Below are positions 1 through 10,134 of a stretch of 64,000 bases of DNA, piece by piece; within the stretch, counting starts at the first letter, position 1; each line of letters opens with the position of its first letter. The notes under the pieces are model-generated. The model saw only the letters and a program-made list of their open reading frames with translations. It searched no databases and had not been told where the DNA came from. The stretch covers positions 3,224,001 through 3,288,000 of the forward strand of contig CP071493.1 of the NCBI GenBank assembly GCA_017354895.1. Direction: 5' to 3'. The DNA is from Podospora comata. Lineage: Eukaryota > Ascomycota > Sordariomycetes > Sordariales > Podosporaceae. Made by a program: the position numbers and the translations under genes.

Positions 1-1983
1 TTAGAACGAGACACTCTGTTGAACATCCCCCAAATGTCCCCGAAACGGTGGCCCAACTGACCCATTCTTCAAGACCTGTTCAGACTCCTGAAATTGCCTC
101 AAGTCTGCTGGCCATCGACGAATCCGCAGTGTCCATCCTGACAATGGTCGCAAAGTGCGATACCGGCAGTGACCATGGCGGTGCACCCATGTTTAGTCTT
201 GTGGTCGCACCATTTATTGGACATGCTGGGAGCTGGGTACTGCGGGACTGCCGGACACGATAATTAGCTGGCTGAAGCAGCTCCAGAGTCTGAAGACGGC
301 TTTGTGGTACCTTTGATGTTGAGTCGTGGTTTTGACAACGGTGAAGATGGAGACAGGGTTGTTTTTAAGCACGGGTGATGAAGGGATCCGATTTTATAGA
401 TCTTAAACTTGGCTGGCAACACTGGCTACAGAACTCTTCATATTCTTGAAGAGAACACCCATCTTATACCCCGATTCCCTCCGTGCCACCGGGCTAAGAA
501 GCTTGCCTCCTCGGTCAACCGCACCCGTTCCCAACCATTCAAACCCCCTATATCACTTGCCACCAACTGAGAAAAAGAGGTGGGAAAATCAGAATTTGCT
601 GATAACAAGGCGGGCGAGGCAAGGAAAAAGCTGACGATCCGGATCACGCCCATGGCTCTCTCTGTGTGTGTACAAAAGCAAACACGGTGTTACTTGGGTC
701 ATCCAGCACCCGGTATCGTGACGTTGACTGGACCATCATGGTACACAAGTCACCCAGACAACACCCCTTCGACGGATAGCAACACGAGAACACCCTACCT
801 CGGCTGAGTCAGTTCTCGCAACAGCTTGGGATCTTGAAGCACGCTACATATCAGCATCCTGACATCCCCGGTAGGGCCATGCGTGGGATCCTTTTGGTTC
901 TGGAAGACGGTCAACCCGTCGGGTTCCAGCACGTCCATCTACGGATCTCTCGGGCTAATATGCTCGACTTGTCAGCCAGGCTATGCCAAGGCGAGATGGC
1001 GAGCTTCGATATCGGACTCCTGCAGCAGAGCTGGGGAAGGCTTGCAGACGAATGACGATAGATCGACGATTTGCTTCAGGGGCTGGGGCGTGGTGCGCCT
1101 GGATGGACATGATATCAAATGCTTGTCTGCCGGGCATCGGTGAGAACTGTGATTTATGAAGTCATTTTGACTCTTCGTCCGTGTGCCACCGACCGAGTCC
1201 TTGACAGGGCATAGCTGAGGCGATATTTTGAAGTTCTAACGAAAGGATGATTCGTTGGTGCCGCCGCAGTTTTCGAAGCCTCGATTATCTTGTCCAAGGC
1301 CTCTCTGCCTTCAAGTCCAGCGATAAGCCCCACATTCCTTATCGCACTGGGGTCCGAGCTGGGGTGCCCCTCCACTGACTGCTACGCTTCCTGGACCTCT
1401 CTCCAAGCTCTCTCGACAGCTCCCTTCTCCCGTCAACATTTGTCTGAAGGCTTGCTGTTGATATATATGTCAGTTTGCAGTCAACGACTCCCCTCACACA
1501 GCCGAGGAATATCGCTCAAGCTAGTGCTGGCATTCGCTTGGACGCGTTGGCAGGTGCCAGGCACATGACGACAGAGCATCGCCCGCCTCCTTCATCATCG
1601 CGAATGGGAGTTGACTGAGATAAGCCGACCGATCCTCCCCGAGGCTCCAGATTTGCCCCTCGTACGATCCTAAAATCTGCCTTTTAGCATCGTGGCGTTA
1701 TACTTTTGTTTCTTATTGCTCCAAACTCACAGGCATTCTTACTTTTATTTCCTGACCTTGATGAGCAGCCTAGCTGGTGAACTTGTAAACCCCAAATCCA
1801 CTTCGACGCGGTAACTCTCTCGAACAGACGTCAGCCTATCGCCAGACACGAGAGCGAAAGCACCGCGAGTCAAGACTATAACGTCGAGCGAAGTGGGATA
1901 CAGAAAGTGGACGCGACAAACCCCCAAATTCATTCGTACAATCGACACTGGTTATTCTTCGCATGTGCTGCTGAGCAGCAGGA
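1..1983. other. Intergenic region / leader of the FYVE-RING gene; no supported gene
   Basis: Only short open frames (under 95 codons) occur on both strands. None shows a recognisable domain, and none can be joined by convincing splice sites. The last few hundred bases are probably the promoter and 5' leader of the FYVE-RING gene that starts at 1984. A gene ending just left of the window cannot be excluded. Confidence 0.5.
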
Positions 1984-3911
1984 ATGGCTACACGAGGCTA
2001 CGGCTCGGCCCACGCCCCCATCGAGCTCAGCAGCGATTCTGATTCCGACGGAGGTTCGTCCGTGAGCGGCAGCGACTACATAGAAAGACAGGACCAAGGG
2101 AGACAGGCTCACACTGCCGTGTGCGAGTGGCGGACAGCAAGATTCCACGATCGGGAATGCTCACGCTACTGGGATTGTCCGTCGCATGCTGTTGAGCGCG
2201 CGCTCTCTGAACATCGTCAGGAAGAGGCACAGGGGCGAGGCGGAGATCACGATATCGATGACGGCGAAGAGAGACCTGATCCTGGGGCTGTCTCGCCTCT
2301 GAGTGAGGATGATGAGCCTGACCGTGGAGCTGAGGGTAACACAAGACCGAGGTCTCCGTCTCCAGAGGGGCTGGCATCCGAGGCTCTGCCGGCTGCCAGA
2401 AACTTGAGAACTGAAGTGGCCAACGATTCCGGATATTCGAATGAACAACGCACAGCATCTGGGGCGAGTGCAGAAAATCCAATCATTATGGTTAGCAGTC
2501 CTGCGGCTGCCTTCCGGAGACAACCCATGTTCTCAGAGTCAGCGTCAGGGCCGTCAAGGACAGAACCAAGGCGGACAAGAGACGGTTACACTAGCGTATT
2601 CCAGGAACAGGATGCGAGTTCAGGTTCCTCCGGTGCTGCCACCCCGAGGCACCAACCCCTTCTGCCTTCTCGTGGGGATCCTAGCGGCGAGTTGATACTG
2701 CCAAGATGGCAGCCAGACGCTGAAGTGACCTACTGCCCTATATGCAACGCTCAGTTCAGCATATTTGTTAGAAAACATCATTGCCGGTATGTACTGCTGG
2801 TCTGAGCCATGTGGAAACCAAAAGCTGACGGGATCATAGCAAGTGTGGGCGTGTTGTTTGCGCTTCATGCTCCCCGCACCGCATCACGATACCCTACCAG
2901 TATATTGTTCAACCTCCTGGCGCTCCCCGTGTATTCCCGCAAGGAGCCGCGATGCCGCCTTCGGACCGCGACGGATGGTATCCAAGTCTGAGTGGTGGTG
3001 AAAGAGTGAGACTGTGCAATCCGTGTGTGCCAGACCCCAACACCACTCCACCGCAAGCCTTGGGAGCGGACAACGGAAATGCAGACACAGCAGCAGGCGC
3101 CAGCCCTGGTTCGAACCGGTGGAGCTTCTACTTTGGCGGCACTCAGCCTGCACCTACAAGCACCGCTCACGCTAGAAGCAGGAGCGTCACGATGGTAGGT
3201 AGCATGGCTAACGCCTTGATCACTTGTCTGCCCCTCTCCTCGCCCATTGCTGAACACGAACAACAGCCGCAGCAGCCAGGTGTGCCATCATCCTCACGTC
3301 CGCAGAACCTCGCCTACTCGCAAGACACACTGAACCGAATTCTCTCTGGCACCCCGCCGGTCTACTTTCCTGCCGCCAGCGGATCAAGTTCCCGCCGTCA
3401 TCGACCATATCCGGGACCGCAGCGCTACCAGTCTATGCTGAACATGGAGGGATCATCTTCTACCGTCATGGCTGGCCCGTCAGACCACCATCCGCACAGC
3501 TCAAGACAGCTCCCTGCCGCCCCTCAAATTGCCGAAGAAGACGAATGCCCTGTTTGCCACCGTGAACTACCGCCTCGAACTCTCCCCAACTATGAAGCCG
3601 TGCGGGAGGCCCACATCAACATGTGCATCACCTCGCACAGCGCATACGGCGGGACAAGCAGTGCTTCGCCGGGAGAGAACCCGTTACCGCCACCGCCGCC
3701 TAGAAGGACGGGGATGTTTCCGTACACGGCCACAGAGAAGGACTGCGTGGACTCGGCTGAGTGTTCCATCTGTCTGGAAGAGTTCGAAGTGGGTGTTGCG
3801 ATGGCGAGGCTGGAGTGCTTGTGCCGGTTCCACAGGGCGTGCATTGGGGCTTGGTGGGAGAGGCACCCGGGACGGTGTCCGATGCATTCGCACGATGGTT
3901 TTGGGTATTAA
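1984..3911 (+). CDS. pib1: FYVE and RING finger E3 ubiquitin ligase (Pib1-like)
   Basis: Two exons, 1984..2786 and 2840..3911, predict 624 aa. The intron 2787..2839 has a GTATGT donor and TAG acceptor and splits the FYVE zinc finger; joining restores the hallmark RKHHCRKCGRVVC followed by a second Cys set (LCNPC). FYVE domains bind phosphatidylinositol-3-phosphate on endosomes and vacuoles. The C-terminus carries a RING: ECSICLEEF, then CLCRFHRACI and CPMH, which resembles the ZNRF variant (C-x-C-x-[FY]-H and CPxH) rather than a classical RING-H2. A further CxxC pair (CPVCHRELP) lies upstream. The first 240 residues are Ser-, Glu- and Arg-rich and look disordered. Yeast Pib1 combines FYVE and RING and ubiquitinates endosomal and vacuolar cargo; the same role is inferred here. 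A 72-nt in-frame segment (3195..3266) with GTAGGT, CTGAAC and CAG could be an additional, optional intron. Confidence 0.88.
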
Positions 3912-4118
3912 TGGTTTTTTTTTTTTCTCCTTTTGTTTCCGGTTTGCATCTGCGTCGTCGTTGACTGGGTTTGGTGTGTTGGCATTTTTGAAGAAGTTTT
4001 GGGAAGGCGTTTTTAGTTTTTCAGATACCATTCACTGCTGCCCGTGTGTTTTTTCTTGAGAGGGTTATAGATGACTTTGATGTTGTGAATCAGCGATCAT
4101 AGTAGTTTGACAAGCGAA

Positions 4119-4121
<3 letters not shown>

Positions 4122-4152
<31 letters not shown>
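4122..4152. repeat. (TG)n microsatellite
   Basis: About 15 uninterrupted TG units lie in the roughly 290-bp gap between the convergent FYVE-RING and cytidine deaminase genes, probably in overlapping 3' UTRs. Confidence 0.95.
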
Positions 4153-4153
<1 letters not shown>

Positions 4154-4203
4154 GACCAAATAGTTTATTTGCTGTTGTCTTGTAAATCCATACAATAATA
4201 CCT

Positions 4204-4804
4204 CTAAGAATCCCCCCTCCGCCCCAAATCCTCCTTCCCCAACGCCTCCGGCCCAAAGCTCAGGGGAAGTAGGTCCTTTAGTCGGAGGACCGCGTACCCG
4301 TTCTCACCGTCGAACATGATGATTGGGATTTCTACGGAGCAAAACTCGCGGATGGCCTGTCGGCACATGCCGCAGGGGGAGGCTGGGGGGGAGATGTCCG
4401 TTGCTACTGCTATGGCTTTGAACTTTAGGGTTTTGGAGGCCCAGGAGATGGAGTTGGGGGGGTAGACGGTGGTGACGGCTTTGCAGAGGGCGGTGCGCTC
4501 TGCGCAGGTTGTGACGGGGTAGGAGGCGTTTTCTACGTTCGCGCCTGTGATGATGAGACTGGTTTGGGTGAGGAGGGCGGCTCCTGCGGGGGGTTTAGTC
4601 AAGGGGAATGGGAGGGGAGGGAAGGAACTTGCCGACGCGGAATTTGGAGTAGGGGGAGTAGGAATGGTTTTTGGCTTCTTTTGCTGAGCGGTGGAGGTTG
4701 TCAAACTCCTCCCTGGAGAGGGCAAAGGTCTCGCATGTGGAGGCGATGTCGGCCGGGGAGGTGGTGGAGAGGATTGGGGGTGGGATGGTGGTTTGGGTTG
4801 CCAT
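4204..4804 (-). CDS. CDD1: Cytidine deaminase
   Basis: Two exons (4633..4804 and 4204..4583) predict 183 aa. The enzyme deaminates cytidine and deoxycytidine to uridine and deoxyuridine in pyrimidine salvage. The family signature YSKFRVGAALLT is rebuilt exactly across the intron. The zinc-binding and catalytic motifs are CAERTA (Cys ligand plus catalytic Glu) and PCGMCRQ (two Cys ligands), with substrate-loop residues in GANVENASYP. The intron 4584..4632 (49 nt) begins GCAAGT and ends CAG, so it is a GC-AG intron; no GT donor keeps the conserved motif in frame. The start at 4804 gives a 40-residue Pro/Thr/Ser-rich N-terminal extension relative to compact CDAs. An upstream in-frame ATG at 4870 would add a low-complexity stretch and is judged unlikely. 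Confidence 0.93.
4584..4632 (-). other. GC-AG intron in cytidine deaminase
   Basis: The donor reads G|GCAAGT and the acceptor CCGCAG, with TTGACTAA as a branch-site candidate. Splicing here joins FRVG to AALLT, the invariant CDA motif. Confidence 0.85.
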
Positions 4805-5571
4805 TGCGGAAGTGAAGTGAGTTGGTGGTGTTTGGTGGTGTTTGGTGGTGGTGGTGGTGATGAAAAACAAACTTCGATCAAAAAATAATAAAAACCAAAG
4901 AAAACGGCACAGTCAAAGTCAACGTCAACGTCAGCAAAGGAAACCTTCTTGTCGGGTCTCACACACCACCTTCCTCCAACTATGACGACGATGTTTATAA
5001 ACCCACCGCCTGTACAACCCCTGAAGATAGGTAAACCCCGCCGTTTTCCCGGCGGTATCCGCCCTTGCCCCCTTATCTAATCACTCACAACTAGCCACTT
5101 GCCTATCCCAGCCACGACACATGCCAGTTGTCTCTCGCAACACCGCCGTTCGCATCCCAAGGTCACAAGACCACCCTCAATCCCAGTAAAATCAATTCCA
5201 GTTTGCTAATAGTTTTACCACATGTACAACACACCATTATGTCTTCAAGTATCGGTCAAATTACGCTAGTACTCTTATTCCCGACCCAAAAGCTACAGTA
5301 TATGTACGTTTCAGTTTGTTCCCTAGTACATCTACTGCAAAAAGTCAATCCTACTACGCCCACTCACCAGCACCACCACCACCAACAACAGAGAAGCACC
5401 CCAAACAGGACACCAAAGACAAAAAATGTAGAGACACAAAAATCAAATGTCCACCCAGCCCTTTTAAACCCCCTTCCCTCAACACCAACGCCTCCAAAAA
5501 ACACCAACGCCAAATGATAAAAGCAAAACGCCATCAGATGAGGATAGTCACCGCTTCTTCACTGCTTCCCC
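4805..5571. other. Cytidine deaminase promoter and LSD1 3' region
   Basis: This stretch lies between the start of the cytidine deaminase gene and the stop of LSD1, both on the minus strand. It contains GTGGTGGTG and CACCACCAC low-complexity tracts. Short open frames here are low-complexity and have no domain. Confidence 0.6.
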
Positions 5572-8500
5572 CTACCCCTCCATAACCACATCCTCCCCCT
5601 CCCCCTCATCCTCCTCCTCCTCCTCCTCCTCCTCCTCCTCCTCCTCCTCATCCTCAGCATAGCTCTCCACGCCCGCCGCCGCCTTCCTCCTCTTATTATT
5701 CTCCCCAACCTCCTCCGCCTTCGGAACCGGATGCTCCCTCTCATACTTCAACCTCAACTCGGTAGCCTTCCCATCCCACTCCTCCCCCAATTTCTTCCAC
5801 TCCTCCATCCTTTCCGCATACGCCCTCTTCTGCTCCTCCACCATCTCCACAAACGGCCTCTTCTCCTCCTCGGTCGTCTCCTTCCACATCTTTGCGCTCA
5901 TCACCCTCACCTCGTTAGCAGAGGGCTTCCCCTTGCCCGGCCGCCTCCCCTCCTCCAGCTTCCTCCTCGCCCTGTCGTAGTTGGACTTGCTGAAAAAGAT
6001 GTACGCGTTGCTCGCCGGCTTGGCCGGCATCGCAGGCCGCCTGTCAATCAGCGAGACAATGTGATCCCACATGTCAATCTCGTACTGCCTCAGCCGAGCC
6101 TCAAGGGAGCCGTCCTTCTGATTACCCCCCGACGCTTTGCGCTTAAGGGACGAGTGGTCCTTGGGGACAATGAGCGGGGTAGGAATCTCAATCGGCCCGA
6201 GCATGGCATCCAGCACTTCCGACGCCGCGCGGAGTCCCGACAGATAAGCACCGTGAACAGTGGCAGGGTGCGTCCCGCTGGTGTGCTCGCCCGCAAAATG
6301 CAAATTCCCAACCGGCCTCGCCATGGTGTCATAGTCATCCGCCTCCATGTTTGGCCCCGCCGATGAGTAACTCCCGCGGGCAAACTTGTCAGACGCCCAC
6401 CGGGTCACGACCGCCTCGACAGGTTGTTTGGGTACCCTAGAACCGTAAACACTGCGAAGAACCTCTGTCGCTTCCGCCACAAGGTCGTCGTTGCAGCTCT
6501 GCTCCGTGTCATACCCAGCGTCGCCAGCCATGAGCGCGAGCAAAACAGGCAGCCCGCTCGGCTTGGAGATGTTGAACCACTGAAAGAAGCGACCTCGCTG
6601 AGAGGAGTAATCCTTCTGTTCCAGACTATGCCGGCTGGATGGCATCCGCAAGACACCAAAAATGTCGCGGTTCTCGTTCCAGAACGCCTCTCTGTACACA
6701 AGAATGACTTTGTTCAGCACGCCAAAACCTAGGCGGCTGATGGCGTCGGCCTTCCAAGACGGCAGCGGCGGGTCAAACTGCACGTTACCGTGCTTGAGCA
6801 CACCGAGCGGGATAGTGTTGACAACGTAGTCCGCCTCCACCTTGTAACCATCTTCACACTCAACAGTGGCTTTACCCGTGTTGTCAGGACTGTATGTAAT
6901 CTTTTGGACTGGCGACTTTTGCTTCAGGTTCAATGGCGTAGGAAGCATCGCAAGACCTCTAGGCACGCTTTGATATCCCCCAACAACCATCGTATGGGCC
7001 CCTTCCCACTCGTTTCCCGCGTCAATGTCCCACCCCCGAAGGCTCATCTGGTTGTAGTTGGTGGCATTGCTGTACTCAAGATTGGCAACGTGCCAGTTCA
7101 TGAGCCTGAAATCCTGCGCCGTGAAGTCTACCAGATCTCTGTATTGCGGAATGATCTTGTCGATGACGCTGCCGAGCGTGGCATTGGGTTCTTTGGTAAG
7201 AGAATCAATCTCGAGATCAGCATCGTCGCTGACGCCATGCTTGAGCGGCCAACCGATATCCCTCACCTTATGCGCCGCTTTCTGAGCCCCTGGGGTTCCT
7301 GGTTCGGTGTGAACCTTCCCAGTGGCGCGATCCGACGATACGGGTACCAGGTGAACCTGCGGCGCCATATTTTGTTCCGACACAGGCGCCGCATACGGTT
7401 GCGCAGCAGCCGCCTCTTCAGCTTGCCGAATCGTCCTGTGCGTTTCCGCCGAACTATCCCTCCCCTCGTCTATCAAGTCGCGGTTGCCCTCGATCAGTTT
7501 CGACGTCGGCTGCTGAAATTTGTACTCGCTGACCCGCTCAAGACAGTCGTTGTAGAGCTTCTCCACCATCTGGTCCCGTACAAAATCGACAGGCTTGCCG
7601 TTCGAATCGAAAATGGTCATGTCGGGGTTCAGCTTGTGATAGTCAAGGCCCAGCTGGCCTCTGAGAAGGATGTTGATGGGATTGCCCCTATCAAAGCCCG
7701 TGATAATCATGCCTCCCATCTCTGCTGTATATCTCTTGCCTTCAAAATGAGGTGGGACCTGTTTTGGTTTTGTGGTGAAAGCACGGGAATACACTCTCCC
7801 GCCAACACGGCTTCTCCCTTCCAGGACGACAACCCGTGGAGGCTCCTCACCCATCTCGCGAAACTTCCTCGAGTACTGCTTGAACAGGCCTTCCAGCTGT
7901 CTTGCGCAGCCAAGCCCGGACATCCCCGCGCCGATAACGACAATCGTCTTTTGTTTCCTCCGAGTAGATGGGCCTTCGGGCACTGGCTTACGTGACGACC
8001 GGATTTCAACACACCCAAAGTTGATATATCCGCGACGGACGAGCCAGTCAAAGCTGAGGCTGGCAACGTCAAACCACCTCGAGTCTTTGGCACAGCCAAC
8101 AGCCTCGTCACGTGTGACAGCGATCTGTGGATTTCTGACCCAAAGTCTCAGGATTCCGTTACGGATATTCAGATACGTCGTCACTTGTGTATGGCTGATA
8201 TGATCACGGAGCATCGAGTACTCCTCTGGATGAAGGGCATAAGGGTTTAGTCTCGACGCTTCGGCCCCGGAAATGCACTGTGTGGCGTATTCGTAGAGCG
8301 GAAGATCAGGCGGGATAGAGACCTTTGGCCGCACGTCATATCTCCGCCTCGGCTTGTCTTTTATTTGACTGGTGGGTTGGGCAGCAGGAGGTGCCATGCC
8401 CTCCTTGGAGCTTTCGTTATCAACCGGAGTGGTGGCTTTACTAGACACCGAGGATAGGGCGGGTGATAAGTCGGAGTGTTCCGATGCTGGAGATACTGAT

Positions 8501-9186
8501 GATGATGAACCTTCCGCCTTTGGAGCAACATCATTCTCCACAGTTTGGGATATTACTACTGCAGATGCCGGTGCCGGAGGTGATAATGGGGGGGTGGGTG
8601 GCGGAGGATCATGTTGGAGAGGGGTGGTTGGTTCAAGTTGAGGAGCCGATGGAACATCTAGGGAGAGCGGTGGTGGCACTTCAGTGGGAAGAGATTCAGG
8701 CTGCATCGAGGGAGACGACGCAGGTTGAGAGAGGGGGGACGATGATGGCGACACGCCAGGTTTCCTTGTTCCATAGTCAGCACGTGACAATCAATCTGAA
8801 AATGACAGGTTGATTGGGCTGAAGAACAGGTCGAATCGAGACGCTTACATCTTCATGTCCTCAGCTGCCACATCAGCAATGTCTAACATCTCCGGCGGCG
8901 CCGATGTGGGTGACTCGGGCACATCCACATCCATAGTGTCTCCCGTCCAGACCACTATCTCGGCAGCGATATCCTCAGATGGACTCGAAGACTCCTTGAC
9001 TTTCACCCTCCGGTCAGGGATATTCAAAGATGTGCCGCCGGCAGGTGATGATGATGGCTTGGCAAAACTCGAGCTGGCCGGTATGCGGTTTGAACGTCGT
9101 GAATCAATATTCGGACTAGAACCTCTTACAGGTCGTTTCCCAGCACCGCTAGAATCTCTAGATCGGGGGCGGGAAGGGGGCCCCAT
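5572..9186 (-). CDS. lsd1: Lysine-specific histone demethylase, LSD1/KDM1 type, with HMG box
   Basis: Two exons (8849..9186 and 5572..8764) predict 1,176 aa. It is an FAD-dependent amine oxidase acting on methylated histone lysines in the nucleus. In order: a disordered Pro/Ser-rich region (1-265), a SWIRM domain (about 269-366), the FAD-binding VVIGAGMSGLG (about 389-399) with the amine-oxidase core containing the conserved Lys in GFGVLNKV (near 796) and the C-terminal FAD contact FAGEHTSGTHPATVHGA, then an HMG box (about 1022-1098) starting AKPASNAYIFFSK, and an acidic tail with a long Glu run. The HMG box is typical of fungal LSD1 and absent from animal LSD1; no Tower-type insertion was recognised. 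The intron 8765..8848 (GTAAGC, branch GCTGACT, acceptor AACAAG) joins in frame. An in-frame TAG lies just upstream of the chosen ATG. Confidence 0.92.
5609..5650 (-). repeat. Trinucleotide run encoding the LSD1 poly-Glu tail
   Basis: A near-perfect run of CCT/CTC on the + strand reads as GAG/GAA in the gene and encodes about 14 consecutive Glu residues. Its length may vary between strains. Confidence 0.9.
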
Positions 9187-10134
9187 CCTAGCGAAACCGG
9201 TAGTCTAATCGGCTTGCGGGATGTGAGGTTGATGGTCGTGGATAGACGGATATATCGGATCGGATGGTGGTCAGGTCGCTGGTGGTGACTGACAACTCCG
9301 CTTCCACCTCATGCCATACACAGACAAGGGGATGGTGCCACAGGCTCCGAAAATTCAGCTTGATTGGCAGTCGAGATGTGGTTGTAGCTATAAGACGAAA
9401 AGGAACCGTATATCTGCTTGACAAGGTCAGCAAATGTGTCTCTGGTGGTGAATCGATGATTATCTGCGCTGGCGTATCATTGATCTGATATCTGATTGGA
9501 ATAGCAACCAAGACAAGACACCTCAAAAGCAAAAATGTCCAGAGAGCTGGGGCGTGGTATTACCTCGAGAGAACATATCGGCGGCCGCGCACCGTGCGGA
9601 CCGGGGAAAAGTGGCTCGAGGTTCGAGAGTGAGGCTAGTGAGTTACGGATGAGAGGGTTTGGTAATAAGAGAATGGCATTGAGGCCGTGATTTGCCGTCT
9701 ACCTCGCAGAAGGGCAAGAGTCTGAAAGAGGGAGACAGTAGCGCAGATTCATCTCCACAGCACAGCTGAGCCGAACCGTGCAGTCACTGTAATCCAAGTC
9801 CATTCCAGGCCTGCCCGGCGCTATCACGTGAGCGCCTCTCCGCACCCATATCCCCCCAAAACACACCAACTCACCTCCCCCGCCCGATATCAAGCCATCA
9901 GCCCATTCTTGTTGCTAGAGTTTGGCTATCACTTTGAATTCTCACAGGGATATCTCGAGTCACCGTTTGTCTTTGTTTGCCTCGGTCAGCAGTTCACTTA
10001 CCTGCTTCGACGGAGCAAACAGTCTATTTTCCAGGGTACAGTGCCCGGCCTAAGCTCTGCTGCTACCAGCCACCAACTTCGCGCATGGGACGACAGGTTG
10101 TTATATTTAAACATCATACCTAGGGTATATCATC
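9187..10134. other. LSD1 5' leader/promoter and VPS33 3' flank
   Basis: No supported gene. A 104-codon open frame on the + strand (9828..10142) overlaps the VPS33 stop and lacks any recognisable domain. Confidence 0.55.

Noticed and set aside
883-1143. Cys-containing 86-codon frame that looked like a small secreted domain
   Set aside because: No signal peptide, irregular Cys spacing and no flanking exons; probably chance.
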